DNA from: Dokdonella fugitiva
GTDB taxonomy: Bacteria > Pseudomonadota > Gammaproteobacteria > Xanthomonadales > Rhodanobacteraceae
Direction: 5' to 3'
DNA: 64,000 nt
NCBI RefSeq assembly: GCF_014138265.1
Contig: NZ_JACGXL010000001.1
Location: 496,001 to 560,000, forward strand
Positions within the stretch are counted from its first letter, which is position 1. The number at the start of each line of letters is the position of its first letter. The translations under genes were made by a program, and so were the position numbers. This document shows, piece by piece, positions 27,062 through 38,876 of the stretch. The notes beneath the pieces were generated by a model. The model worked only from the letters and a program-made list of their open reading frames with translations, was not told the origin of the DNA and searched no databases.

Positions 27062-27775
27062 TCAGTCGAGCTTGAGCGACTTGCGGTTGCTGTCGCGGCG
27101 CTTCTGTTCCTTCGCGTCGAACTCCGACTCGCAGCTGCCACGCTTGACCATCACGCAGTCGAGGTAATCGCTGATCTCGACGAGCGCGGCACCGATCGCC
27201 TTGCCCGCCGGCGTGTTCGACTCGTGCGCGAGGTCGCCGCCGAAACCGCCGCGGAACACGCCCACGCTCACGCCGCCGCCCGAGCTGCGACCTTCGATCG
27301 CGCGCGAGAAGTCGACTTCACCCGTGGTCGCGTTGACCACGCGCACGTCGATGCGGATGTACGCCTCGGACTTCTTGCCGCCGAGCGAAATGCCCTTGAA
27401 GCTGATGCCGCCGCCGGTGCTCGCGGTGTTCTCTTCGTACGCGGTCACCGTGCCGAACACGAGGTAGTCGGCGCCCGTGACCTGGCCCATCTTCGCGCCG
27501 GTGCCCGAACGCACGCGACCGGACGCGGCGAGGTTCTGCTCCTCGAGCACCTTCTCGAGCTTGGAGCGCTCGACCATGCGGAAGTCGCCCGTGCTCGACA
27601 GCTCGTTCGACAGCATGCCCGACAGCTCCCAGCCCACACCGCCGCGCCACCAGCCGGCCGCGGATTCGTTCTTGAACTCGGCGACGCCGATCGCCGGCTT
27701 GTTGGCCGCGAACGCGGCGCCGCAGGCGAATACGCCGGCCAGGGAAAGCATGACCGCACAAAACGACTTGCTCAT
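27062..27775 (-). CDS. Exported CsgG/HfaB-like protein
   Basis: 237 residues. A signal peptide ends at A-A-F-A-A-N, without a lipobox cysteine at the cleavage site. The body is CsgG-like: I-G-V-A-E-F-K-N, then a S-N-E-L-S-S-T-G-D-F-R-M-V-E-R block, A-D-Y-L-V-F-G-T-V-T and I-D-V-R-V-V-N-A-T-T-G-E. Family members form outer-membrane secretion pores or holdfast anchors; here no curli or holdfast genes are adjacent, so the role is open. The ATG at 27773-27775 follows GGGAG. Confidence 0.8.
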   Translation of the reverse strand: MSKSFCAVMLSLAGVFACGAAFAANKPAIGVAEFKNESAAGWWRGGVGWELSGMLSNELSSTGDFRMVERSKLEKVLEEQNLAASGRVRSGTGAKMGQVTGADYLVFGTVTAYEENTASTGGGISFKGISLGGKKSEAYIRIDVRVVNATTGEVDFSRAIEGRSSGGGVSVGVFRGGFGGDLAHESNTPAGKAIGAALVEISDYLDCVMVKRGSCESEFDAKEQKRRDSNRKSLKLD

Positions 27776-27991
27776 CTCTCTCACTCCCATGGATGGAACC
27801 CCGATGCCCCCGTTCAGCAGGCCGCCCCAGAGACAGGCATGGGCCACCAGCCCTTCCGCGCCGGTCGCCCGCGTCGCCGTAACGATTGGAGACATTCTAG
27901 CAAACGGTTTTTGATGCCACCTCGGACACGTTCGGCGGACCGGGGCGGAACTGGTTCACGTCACGGGCGTGACGCGAGCGGCGTCGCGTGG

Positions 27992-28050
27992 AAAAAAAGA
28001 GGCCATCCCGGGAACTGCGCGGCGGGGAGAACGCGCAGGCGGGATGGCCG
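27992..28050 (-). terminator. Intrinsic terminator of the delta-60 protein gene
   Basis: On the minus strand CGGCCATCCCG pairs with CGGGATGGCC around a loop of about 28 bases, and the second arm is followed by CTCTTTTTTT. It lies just after the stop codon at 28072-28074. Confidence 0.8.
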
Positions 28051-28071
28051 GGAAACCGGTCCGGCCGGAAA

Positions 28072-29589
28072 TCAGAAGCCCGGCGGCGCGTCGAAGCCGT
28101 TGGCGAAGATCCGGTCCGGATCGCCGAACAGGCGCAGCAGGGCGAAATCGTGCGGCGCTACGTTCGGACGCGAGGTGTAGCCGCCGGCGAGGATGTCGCC
28201 GGAGACCTCGACCGCGACCGCGTAGGCGCCGTCCTCGACGGTCGACACCTGCGCGACCTTGAGTCCCTGCTCGCCGTAGGTCGTGTCGATGCTGCCGTCG
28301 GCGTTCCAGCGGCCGACGAAGAAGTCCTGGTGCGCCGCACCGGTCGCGCGGTTCGTCGCCGAACCCGCGGCGACGATCCTGCCGTTGCCCTGCAGCGCGA
28401 GCGCCGCCACGACATCCTCGTCCGCACCGCCGCTGAACTTGATCAGCGAGCGTCCCTGCTGGCCGAAGGTCGTGTCGAGCGAACCATTCGCGTTGAACCG
28501 CATCACCGCCATGCCGCGATCGTTGCCTTCGCCGGCGACGACGATGTGGCCGTCCCTGGTCAGGCGCGCCGACGCGAGCATGTACAGACCGCTGTAGACG
28601 CCACCGCTGTTGGCGGCCTGGAACGTCACGCGACCGGTGCCGTTGAACGTCGTGTCGACCGCGCCGTCCGCGGTGAGCCGGGCGAGGAACGAGGTGTTGC
28701 GGCCGAAGGTGTAGCCGCCGACGACGATGCGGTCGTCGGCAGCGAGGTTGCCGGCCTGGTCGAGCGCGATCGTGCTCAGCGTGTCGCCGGCCGCGCCGAA
28801 GAACGGCGCGAGCACGACGTAGCCCTGCCCGCCCGCGAACGTCGTGTCGAGCACACCGTCGGCGGTGAACCGTGCGACCGCGACCTGGCCGTACCAGAAG
28901 CCGTCGTGGAACACGCGCGTGATGCCCGCGAGCACGATCTTGCCGTTGCGCTGCAGCGCCATCGCGTACGGGTTGTCGTGCACGTCGGGACCACCGATGT
29001 CGAGGCGCACGTAGCCTTTGCGCGCGGCGCCTGCGTCGGCTTCGCCGAACGTCGTGTCGAGCGAACCGTCGGCGCGCAGCTTGACCACGCCGTAGTCGGA
29101 GTGCGAAGCGGTCGAGAGGGTGCCGCCGACGAGCACGCTGTTGTCCGACAGCACGCGCAGCGCGCGGCCCTCGTCGGACGCGCCGTCGACGTCGAGGTGG
29201 ATCATTCCGCCGCTGCCGAAGCTCGCGTCGAGCGTGCCGTTCGGCAGGTAGCGCGCGACCGCGAGGTTCTCGCTGCCGCCGCTGCCGTTCGCGTTCGCGC
29301 CGGTGACCTTGCCGGTGACGACGAAGCGGCCGTCGCGCATCGGCGCGATCGCGTAGATCTGCTCGTCGGTGCCGAAGAAGTCGTTGGTGACGAAGCCGCC
29401 CTGGCCGAAGCCGCCGTCGATGTCGCCCGGGTGCGCGGCGAACGCGGCGCCGGTCGTGCATGCGAGTGCGATCAGGGTTGCGCCGAAGCGACGCACCAGC
29501 GCGCCGGGACGAACGCCCGTCGCGAGGTCATGGCAGGAACCGCGGCTCGCGGGCGGGTCGTTCGTGATTCGGTTGCGAGTACACTTCAT
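28072..29589 (-). CDS. Exported delta-60 repeat beta-propeller protein with D-x-I-F tail
   Basis: 505 residues. A signal peptide with a long N-terminal extension (hydrophobic core A-T-L-I-A-L-A-C-T-T-G-A-A-F-A) is followed by about eight repeats of the delta-60 type, each holding (A/N)D-G-(S/T)-L-D-T-T-F-G or a close variant. The last residues are D-R-I-F-A-N-G-F-D plus A-P-P-G-F, the recurrent C-terminal motif of this window (28090-28116). Probably a secreted or surface beta-propeller; its partner is unknown. ATG at 29587-29589 with GAGATG upstream. Divergent from the sigma factor. Confidence 0.85.
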   Translation of the reverse strand: MKCTRNRITNDPPASRGSCHDLATGVRPGALVRRFGATLIALACTTGAAFAAHPGDIDGGFGQGGFVTNDFFGTDEQIYAIAPMRDGRFVVTGKVTGANANGSGGSENLAVARYLPNGTLDASFGSGGMIHLDVDGASDEGRALRVLSDNSVLVGGTLSTASHSDYGVVKLRADGSLDTTFGEADAGAARKGYVRLDIGGPDVHDNPYAMALQRNGKIVLAGITRVFHDGFWYGQVAVARFTADGVLDTTFAGGQGYVVLAPFFGAAGDTLSTIALDQAGNLAADDRIVVGGYTFGRNTSFLARLTADGAVDTTFNGTGRVTFQAANSGGVYSGLYMLASARLTRDGHIVVAGEGNDRGMAVMRFNANGSLDTTFGQQGRSLIKFSGGADEDVVAALALQGNGRIVAAGSATNRATGAAHQDFFVGRWNADGSIDTTYGEQGLKVAQVSTVEDGAYAVAVEVSGDILAGGYTSRPNVAPHDFALLRLFGDPDRIFANGFDAPPGF

Positions 29590-29721
29590 CTTTCATCTCC
29601 CGTTCGGATTCGGTGGCCGCTTCGTCCGGCGGTTCGCCGGCATGCATCGGCATCCACCGGATCAGTACGGGAGGGCGGAAGATTTCCTATCATCGGCCGC
29701 AGGCGACGTGCGGACAGGCGC

Positions 29722-30305
29722 ATGAACGAACCCTACGCAGCGAACGACGGACAGGACCAGCAGGCGGTGACGCGCCTGCTGCACGCATGGAACGACGGCG
29801 ATGCCGCCGCGGCCGAACGCCTCACCGAACTCGTCTACGCGCAGGTGCGCGCGATCGCCGGCAAGCACCTGCGCCAGTTCGGCGGGCGCATGACCCTGCA
29901 GCCGACCGAACTCGCGCACGAACTGTTCCTGCGCCTCATGAACGCGGACGTCGCGTGGCAGGACCGGCGCCACTTCTACGGCGTGGTCAGCGTCGCGATG
30001 CGCCGCATCCTCGTCGATGCCGCGCGCGCGCGCGGCGCCGAGCGGCGCGGCGGCGGCGAGGTGCACGTGACGCTGTCGGCCGCCGACGAGGCCCCGGACA
30101 CGGACGCGCAGGGCGAAGCATTCGCGCTCGAGGAGGCGCTCGCGGCGCTGCGCGAACTCGATGCGCGCAAGTGCGAGGTGATCGAACTCAACTACCTGCT
30201 CGGCCTCAAGCGCGAGGAGATCGCCGAAGTGATCGGCGTGTCGGTGCCGACCGTCGACCGCGAGCTGCGCTTCGCGCGCGCGTGGCTGAAGCAGAAGCTC
30301 GCCGC

Positions 30306-30309
<4 letters not shown>
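29722..30309 (+). CDS. ECF-type sigma factor paired with a Ser/Thr kinase
   Basis: 195 residues. Region 2 (A-I-A-G-K-H-L-R-Q-F through W-Q-D-R-R-H-F-Y) and region 4 (L-L-G-L-K-R-E-E-I-A-E-V-I-G-V-S-V-P-T-V) mark it as a sigma70 of the ECF-like PF07638 family. In region 2, Q-P-T-E-L-A-H-E-L-F has a threonine (residue 62) where classical ECF factors carry an acidic patch. This is the feature of sigma factors activated by phosphorylation (EcfP/PknT in Vibrio, EcfK/PknS in Xanthomonas). The gene overlaps the kinase by ATGA. ATG at 29722. Confidence 0.88.
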
Positions 30310-33063
<2,754 letters not shown>

Positions 33064-33077
<14 letters not shown>

Positions 33078-33345
33078 CGAGGTCGGCGTAGTCGGGATGG
33101 CGCTGGATCCACGCGGCGGCGTAGGAGCATGCCGGCACCACGCGCCAGCCTTCCCTACGCGCGGTGTCGAACGCGGCCGACACGAGCGCGCCCGCGATGC
33201 CGCGGCCGCCGACCTGCGCCGGTACGCCGGTATGGGTGATCGTCATCACGCCATCGTGCAGACCGTATTCGAGTACGCACGAAACGCCGTCGACGACGGC
33301 CTCGAAGCGGCGCTGCGCCGCGTTGTGCACGACATTCACTGCCAT
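33064..33345 (-). CDS. Small GNAT-type N-acetyltransferase, YjdJ-like
   Basis: 93 residues. The F-E-A-V-V-D-G start, G-V-M-T-I-T-H-T-G-V, the acetyl-CoA loop G-G-R-G-I-A-G-A-L-V and the final C-S-Y-A-A-A-W-I-Q-R-H-P-D-Y are those of the short GNAT family of PF14542. The reaction is presumably acetyl transfer from acetyl-CoA; the substrate is unknown. The ATG at 33343-33345 follows GAGG. Convergent with the kinase gene, sharing 14 bases. Confidence 0.85.
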
Positions 33346-33452
33346 GGTTCCTCGTAGCGATCCACCGCGGCGGCTGCCGCGAAATCGCACGATACGTGTT
33401 TTCGCCACGGCGTGCGCGGTGTAGGCTCGGCGCTGCATCGAGGAGCCGCCGC

Positions 33453-34268
33453 ATGGCCTTCGTCACCTTCGTACCGCCGCCGCCGTTGCATCCGTCGATC
33501 GAGCGGATCTGGGACTGGCGCGTCGAACCGGGCGAGCTGCGTTTCGAGCGCATCCTGCCGCAACCCGGTTCGGCGCTGATCCTCAACCTGCTCGAGGACG
33601 AAACGCGCGTCTACGACGACGACGGCGGCCACCATTGCGAACGGCTCGCGGGATCGGCCTACAGCGGCCAGTTCACGCGCAGCTTCGTCATCGACACGCG
33701 CGAACAGGTCGCGGTCATGGGTGTCGCGTTCCGCCCTGGCGGTGCGCGCGTGCTGCTGCGCGAGCGCATGGACGTGCTCGGCAACCGCCACCTCGCGCTC
33801 GAGGATCTGCTCGGGTCGACCACCCGTGCGCTGCGCGATCGCCTGTTGCACGCGGTGGACGCGCGCGAACGATTGGGCGTGCTCGCGCGCTGGCTGCTGC
33901 GCGGCTGCATCGGAGCGACGCTGCACCCCGCGGTGTCGCAAGCGCTCGCGACGATCGAGCGCGCACCGAGCCTGCCGCTCGTCGCGCGCCTCGCCGCCGA
34001 CTGCGGCGTCTCGGCGCGCCGCCTCGGCACGTTGTTCCGCGAGCAGGTCGGCGTCGGCACGAAGGAATACCTGCGCCTGCAGCGCTTCCGTCGCGTCGTC
34101 ACCGAAGCGCAGCGCTGCGGTGGCGTCGACTGGGCACGCGTCGCCGCGGACTGCGGTTTCCACGACCAGCCCCACCTTGCTCACGAGTTCCGCGCATTCT
34201 CCGGCATGACGCCCGCGGCCTACGTCGCGCGGCGCGGTGCGTACGTCAACCACGTCGAACTCGCCTGA
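33453..34268 (+). CDS. AraC-family transcription regulator
   Basis: 271 residues. The N-terminal domain resembles the DUF6597-type sensor (P-P-P-P-L-H-P-S-I-E-R-I-W-D-W, later F-R-P-G-G-A). The C-terminal pair of helix-turn-helix motifs (L-A-A-D-C-G-V-S-A-R-R-L and V-A-A-D-C-G-F-H-D-Q-P-H-L) ends with F-S-G-M-T-P-A-A-Y. The ATG at 33453 follows GAGGAG. A VOC protein is encoded 75 bases downstream on the same strand and is a likely target. Confidence 0.9.
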   Translation: MAFVTFVPPPPLHPSIERIWDWRVEPGELRFERILPQPGSALILNLLEDETRVYDDDGGHHCERLAGSAYSGQFTRSFVIDTREQVAVMGVAFRPGGARVLLRERMDVLGNRHLALEDLLGSTTRALRDRLLHAVDARERLGVLARWLLRGCIGATLHPAVSQALATIERAPSLPLVARLAADCGVSARRLGTLFREQVGVGTKEYLRLQRFRRVVTEAQRCGGVDWARVAADCGFHDQPHLAHEFRAFSGMTPAAYVARRGAYVNHVELA

Positions 34269-34342
34269 CGCGTTCCGAAATCTACAAGACGCACGCGAAC
34301 CGCGACGCTACGCTGCCGACCCAGCCATCGACCGGAGCCGCC

Positions 34343-34777
34343 ATGACGACGCTCGCCGCGAATACGACCTCGACGATCATCCCGAGCCTGCGCTACCGCG
34401 ACGCGCCCGCCGCGATCGAATGGCTGTGCCGCGCGTTCGGCTTCGAGAAGCATGCCGTGCACGCCGACGGCGATGTCATCCACCACGCCCAGCTCGTGTT
34501 CGGCAACGGCATGGTCATGCTCGGCTCGGTCGCGAACCGCAGCGCCTGGGGCGAACGTATCGCGCAACCGGACGAGATCGGCGGACGCGAGACGCAATGC
34601 CCGTGCGTGATCGTCTCCGACTGCGCGGCGCACTACGCCCGCGCGAAGGCGGCCGGCGCGATCATCGTCGACGAACTCGAACACAAGGACTACGGTGGCG
34701 CCGGCTATTCCTGCCGCGACCCCGAAGGCCACCTCTGGTGGTTCGGCGAATACGATCCTTGGGGCGCGGAAGCCTAG
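34343..34777 (+). CDS. VOC family protein
   Basis: 144 residues. P-S-L-R-Y-R-D-A-P-A-A-I-E-W-L-C-R-A-F-G-F opens the first repeat and S-C-R-D-P-E-G-H-L-W-W-F-G-E-Y-D-P-W closes the second; both are characteristic of VOC proteins of the PhnB-like group. The substrate is unknown. The ATG at 34343 follows GGAG. It is probably co-transcribed with the AraC regulator. A dispersed repeat begins 23 bases after its stop. Confidence 0.85.
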   Translation: MTTLAANTTSTIIPSLRYRDAPAAIEWLCRAFGFEKHAVHADGDVIHHAQLVFGNGMVMLGSVANRSAWGERIAQPDEIGGRETQCPCVIVSDCAAHYARAKAAGAIIVDELEHKDYGGAGYSCRDPEGHLWWFGEYDPWGAEA

Positions 34778-34799
34778 AGGCTGGAAGATCCGAAACCAG

Positions 34800-34952
34800 A
34801 AGCCTGGAAGATTGAAACACGAAGGACACGAAAGACACGAAGGAAACGCAAAATCAGGAGGAAAACTTGAAACACGGAGCACACAGAGCACGCGGAGGAA
34901 GAGCTATCAGACAGGAAGCTCTTCCATCGTGGCCTTCGTGCTTCAAATCTCT
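34800..34952. repeat. cacgaagg/cacggag repeat (copy 2, partial)
   Basis: A module ATTGAAACACGAAGGACACG continuing to about 34844 is followed by a second ACTTGAAACACGGAGCACAC module to about 34898. A partial inverted arm ends the element (CCTTCGTGCTTCAAATCTC, 34933-34951). An inner dyad GAAGAGCT/AGCTCTTC lies at about 34899-34925. It has the same order and lead sequences as the element at 5509-5722, with more decay on the right side. It separates two unrelated genes, which argues that it is a mobile or dispersed element. Confidence 0.75.
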
Positions 34953-34966
34953 TGCCCTTCGCTTGT

Positions 34967-36223
34967 TCACGACTCGTCGCGGCGACCGATGATGATCCGC
35001 GCGTGGCGCTGGTAGGTGACGTACGACCAGATCCACTCCGCCATGACGACGAGACGGTTGCGGAAGCCGATCAGGAAGAACACGTGCGCCCACAGCCAGA
35101 AGAACCAGGCAAGCGCGCCCGAGAAACGCAGTCGACCGAGGTCGACGACCGCCGCCATGCGCCCGATCGTGGCGAGGTTGCCGTAGTCGCGGTAGTGGAA
35201 CGCGCGCGTCGCACCGCCCGCGATCCGCTCGCGGATCATCGCCGCCGCATGCGCGCCCATCTGCTTCGCCGCCGGCGCGACGCCGGGCACCGGCTTGCCG
35301 TCCTGCGCCACGGCGGCGAGGTCGCCGACCACGAAGACTTCCGGATGCGCGGGCAGCGAAAGGTCCTCCGCGACGCGCACGCGGCCGGCGCGATCGCGGT
35401 CGCCGCCGAGTTGCGCGCCGAGCGGCGACGCGGCGACACCCGCTGCCCACAGCACGGTGCGCGCGTCGATACGTTCGTCGCCGAGGTCCACGCCGCGTTC
35501 GTCGATCGCGGTCACCGGCTTGCCGAGGTGCACGCTCACGCCGAGCCGTTCGAGCTGCCGCCGTGCGCGGTCCGACAGCGACGGCGGCATCGACGCGAGC
35601 ACGCGCGGGCCGGCTTCGACGAGATGGATCTTCGAACGGCGCGGGTCGCTGTGGCGGAATTCGCGCGGCAACGTATGGCGCGCGATCTCCGCGAGCGTGC
35701 CCGCGAGCTCGACGCCGGTCGGGCCGCCGCCGATGATGACGAAGTCGAGCCACTCGGCCTGCGCGCGCGGATCGACGGCGCGCTCGGCCGCCTCGAACGC
35801 CTCCAGCATGTGGCGGCGGATGTGCAAGGCGTCGTCGAGCGTCTTCAATCCCGGCGCATGGCGCGCCCATTCGTCGTGGCCGAAATACGCATGGCGCGCG
35901 CCGCTCGCGACGACGAGATAGTCGTAGTCGAGCGAGCCGCCGTCGAAGCGGACGCGACGATGCTCGACGTCGATCCCGCGTGCGACGTCCATGCGCACGA
36001 CCACGTTGTGCTGGCGGCGCAGGATGTGACGCAACGGTGCGGCGATGTCGGGCGACGACAGGCCGGCCATCGCGACCTGGTAGAGCAGCGGCTGGAACAG
36101 GTGGTGGTTCGTGCGATCGACGAGCGTCACGCGCACGGGCGCCGAAGCGAGCGCGCGCGTCGCCCACAATCCGCCGAAACCGCCGCCGATGACGAGTACG
36201 TGGGGTAGCGCGTTGTCTGCCAT
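34967..36223 (-). CDS. ndh: Type II NADH dehydrogenase
   Basis: 418 residues. Two dinucleotide-binding motifs (V-I-G-G-G-F-G-G-L near the N-terminus and I-I-G-G-G-P-T-G-V-E) and the N-H-H-L-F-Q-P-L-L-Y-Q-V segment are diagnostic of NDH-2. A C-terminal hydrophobic stretch (A-W-F-F-W-L-W-A-H-V-F-F-L-I) anchors it to the membrane. It oxidises NADH and reduces quinone without pumping protons. ATG at 36221-36223. It runs 27 bases after the Pr6Pr-like gene on the same strand. Confidence 0.92.
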   Translation of the reverse strand: MADNALPHVLVIGGGFGGLWATRALASAPVRVTLVDRTNHHLFQPLLYQVAMAGLSSPDIAAPLRHILRRQHNVVVRMDVARGIDVEHRRVRFDGGSLDYDYLVVASGARHAYFGHDEWARHAPGLKTLDDALHIRRHMLEAFEAAERAVDPRAQAEWLDFVIIGGGPTGVELAGTLAEIARHTLPREFRHSDPRRSKIHLVEAGPRVLASMPPSLSDRARRQLERLGVSVHLGKPVTAIDERGVDLGDERIDARTVLWAAGVAASPLGAQLGGDRDRAGRVRVAEDLSLPAHPEVFVVGDLAAVAQDGKPVPGVAPAAKQMGAHAAAMIRERIAGGATRAFHYRDYGNLATIGRMAAVVDLGRLRFSGALAWFFWLWAHVFFLIGFRNRLVVMAEWIWSYVTYQRHARIIIGRRDES

Positions 36224-36250
36224 CGCCTGGTCGCGTCGTGCCGCAGGCAG

Positions 36251-36910
36251 CTATTCTGCCCGAACGCGCGACGACTCCGCAGCCGCGCGCGGCGCGAGGC
36301 GATCGAAAGCGACGACGAGCAGTCCCGCGGCGACGAACAGCACAGCGATCGCAGCGGCGTTGCGCAACACGACCGCGATGCCGAGTGCATCGACGTCGAT
36401 GAACGGATACGGATACTCGTGCAACCATGCGCCGCGCAGCAGGCTCCAGCCGAAGAACACGGCCGGGAACAGCAGCACGAGCAACGGGTCCATCCATTGC
36501 AGCCGTCGATGCGGCACGCAGGCGACCCACCAGCCGACGTAGAGCACCGGCACGACGTAGTGCAATGCAATGTCCGCGACGAGTTGCAGGCCGTGCGGCG
36601 ACCAGGTCGAGGCGAGCAGGAAATGGTAGATCGCGCAGACGATCGCGATGCAGAGCGCGGTGCCGCCCTGCACGCGCGCGCTGCCGAAGAACCGCTGCCA
36701 GGCGGCGGCTCCGCCGCGCCAGGCCGCGCTCGTCGTCAAGGCGACGGCGAAGTTGCTCAGGATCGTGAAGAAGCTGACGTAGCGCAGCGTGCCGAGCCAA
36801 GGCCCGATGTCGCTCCAGGTCGCGACGATCAGCAGCACGTACTGGAGCACCAGCGTCGACCATGCGATCGTCGCGACGACGAGCGCGAACCTGCGTCCCG
36901 CGGATGGCAT
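36251..36910 (-). CDS. Pr6Pr family membrane protein
   Basis: About 219 residues with six hydrophobic helices and W-S-x-H-G-x-x-L-V-A-D-I-A-L-H-Y-V-V-P in the middle, the pattern of the Pr6Pr/FAR-17a-AIG1-like integral membrane family. The function is unknown. GGAGG lies three bases before the ATG at 36916 and nine bases before the ATG at 36910; I use the second, which gives normal spacing. A start at 36937 would add a basic leader. Confidence 0.75.
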   Translation of the reverse strand: MPSAGRRFALVVATIAWSTLVLQYVLLIVATWSDIGPWLGTLRYVSFFTILSNFAVALTTSAAWRGGAAAWQRFFGSARVQGGTALCIAIVCAIYHFLLASTWSPHGLQLVADIALHYVVPVLYVGWWVACVPHRRLQWMDPLLVLLFPAVFFGWSLLRGAWLHEYPYPFIDVDALGIAVVLRNAAAIAVLFVAAGLLVVAFDRLAPRAAAESSRVRAE

Positions 36911-36989
36911 CTGCATGTTCCTCCGCCGCCGTGGCATCGGCTTGCCTGCGCTGCCATCATAGCGTGCCGCCGCCGACGATCACGATGCG

Positions 36990-37820
36990 ATGAACGCACC
37001 CTCTTCCGACCTGTTCGCGAACCCCGCCGCGAACGCACCCGTCCGTGTCGGCATCGGTGGCTGGACCTACGCGCCGTGGCGCAACAACTTCTACCCGGCC
37101 GGACTCGTGCAACGACGCGAGCTCGAGTACGCGAGCCGGCAGGTCAACGCGATCGAGATCAACGGCACCTACTACGGCGCGCAGAAGCCGGCGACCTACG
37201 CGAAGTGGCGCAGCGAGACGCCCGACGGCTTCGTGTTCTCGCTGAAGGCGCCACGCTTCAGCACCGACCGCCGCGTGCTCGCCGACGGGGGCAAGACCGT
37301 CGATGCGTTCGTCCATGGCGGCCTGGCCGAACTCGGCGATCGGCTCGGCCCGATCAACTGGCAGTTCACCCCGGACAAGGCGTTCGAGCGCGACGATTTC
37401 GCCGCGTTCCTCGACCTGCTGCCGCGCGAGCTCGACGGCCGTCCGCTGCGCCACGTGCTCGAGGTGCGCCACGCCTCGTTCCTGTGCGACGACTACCTCG
37501 CGCTCGCACGCGCGCACGGCGTCGCCAGCGTGTTCACCGACTCGCCGAAGTACCCGTCGTTCGCCGATGTCACCGGCGACTTCGTGTACGCGCGGCTCAT
37601 GCGCAGCGAAAGCGCGAACGCGACGGGCTATGCACCTGCCGCGCTCGATGCGTGGGCCGAGCGGGCGCGTGCGTGGGCCGCGGGCGGCGATCCGGCGGAC
37701 CTGCCGCGCGTCGCGGCGCCATTGCCGTCCGCGGTCTCGCGCGACGTGTTCGTCTATTTCATCAGCGCGGCCAAGGAACGCAACCCTGCCGCGGCGATGG
37801 CGCTGCTGTCACGGTTCTGA
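36990..37820 (+). CDS. DUF72 family protein
   Basis: 276 residues, YecE-like TIM-barrel family. The signature is seen in V-G-I-G-G-W-T-Y-A-P-W, the E-I-N-G-T-Y-Y segment, F-S-L-K-A-P-R-F-S-T-D and L-E-V-R-H-A-S-F. Function unknown. ATG at 36990; the preceding bases show no clear ribosome site. The 3' end overlaps the convergent beta-propeller gene by 12 bases. Confidence 0.88.
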   Translation: MNAPSSDLFANPAANAPVRVGIGGWTYAPWRNNFYPAGLVQRRELEYASRQVNAIEINGTYYGAQKPATYAKWRSETPDGFVFSLKAPRFSTDRRVLADGGKTVDAFVHGGLAELGDRLGPINWQFTPDKAFERDDFAAFLDLLPRELDGRPLRHVLEVRHASFLCDDYLALARAHGVASVFTDSPKYPSFADVTGDFVYARLMRSESANATGYAPAALDAWAERARAWAAGGDPADLPRVAAPLPSAVSRDVFVYFISAAKERNPAAAMALLSRF

Positions 37821-38819
37821 TCGTTTCGAAGGCGGTTTCGCCGCGAACCACGGTTGCAGCGATACCGACCAGATGTTGTAGTTTCCGTCGTCCCAGGCGA
37901 GCATGCGCGCGGTGTCGGCGTCCGCCTGCGCGCGCGTTCGCGGGAACGCGACCGGGACGACGCGCTCACTGCTGAAATACAGCGTCGCGTGATCGGCCCC
38001 CAGACGCGGCTCCGCGTCCGAACCGCTGCTGTTGACCCTGTCGCCGAGCCAGACCGGTTCGCCCCAGCCGTCGCCGTCGCGGAACGCGATGAACAGGTCG
38101 ATGCCGACCTTCGGCCTGCGACCGGAACCGAAAACGACGAACGACTCGTCGGGCGCCACCGCAGGGTCGACGTCGGTCACGCTGCCGTCGCTGAACGGCA
38201 ACGGCTTGGCCGCCTCGTAGCGGCCATCGCGGAACTGCGAGCGATACAGGCGGAACTTGCCGCTCGTCGCGTCGGGCGTCATGAACCAGAGGCTGCCGTC
38301 GCCAGCGACGCTCGGCGCGAACGTCGACGGATTCGGATTCACCGCATCGGGCAATCGCACCGGCTCGCTCCAGCCGCTGCCCTTGCGTTCGACGCGCCAG
38401 AGATTGCCACCCTTCTGCGTACCGCCGTTGTAGCTCGCCTCGATCGGCACTCCGCCGGGCTTCGCCGGCCGGTTCGACACGAACACGATCCAGGAACCGT
38501 CCGGCGCGAACGCGGGCTCCATGTCGTTCCACTCGCCCGAGAACGACGCAACGCCAGGTTCCGACCAGCGCTCGCCCTGCTTGCGCGAGACGTAGATCGT
38601 CGATTGCGCGGCGTTACTGCGCGTGAAGTAGACGGTCGCGCCATCGGGCGTGAACGCAGGCGCCGAATCGTGCGCGGGTCCGGAGATCGTACCGGGCGCG
38701 AACACGGCCGGCGGGTAGTGGATCGCGTCCACGATGCCGGCCGGTTCGAGCGCTACCGCGAGCGTCGTGCGTGCAACCCCTGCGGCCGCCGCCGCCATCA
38801 TCATCCTTCGCATCGCCAT
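37809..38819 (-). CDS. Exported PD40/TolB-like beta-propeller protein
   Basis: 336 residues. A signal-like start (R-R-M-M-M-A-A-A-A-A-G-V-A-R-T) is followed by repeated S-A-P-A-F-T-P-D-G-A-T-V-Y-F-T-R-type blades (P-A-F-A-P-D-G-S-W-I-V-F-V-S-N; P-A-V-A-P-D-E-S-F-V-V-F-G-S). Periplasmic or secreted, function unknown. It lacks the D-x-I-F tail found in other exported proteins here. ATG at 38817-38819. Confidence 0.78.
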   Translation of the reverse strand: MAMRRMMMAAAAAGVARTTLAVALEPAGIVDAIHYPPAVFAPGTISGPAHDSAPAFTPDGATVYFTRSNAAQSTIYVSRKQGERWSEPGVASFSGEWNDMEPAFAPDGSWIVFVSNRPAKPGGVPIEASYNGGTQKGGNLWRVERKGSGWSEPVRLPDAVNPNPSTFAPSVAGDGSLWFMTPDATSGKFRLYRSQFRDGRYEAAKPLPFSDGSVTDVDPAVAPDESFVVFGSGRRPKVGIDLFIAFRDGDGWGEPVWLGDRVNSSGSDAEPRLGADHATLYFSSERVVPVAFPRTRAQADADTARMLAWDDGNYNIWSVSLQPWFAAKPPSKRSEP

Positions 38820-38876
38820 GGACCCCGCCGATCGACCAGCCTCCTCGACCGCATCCGGCGACGAGGGTTCCCGTGG

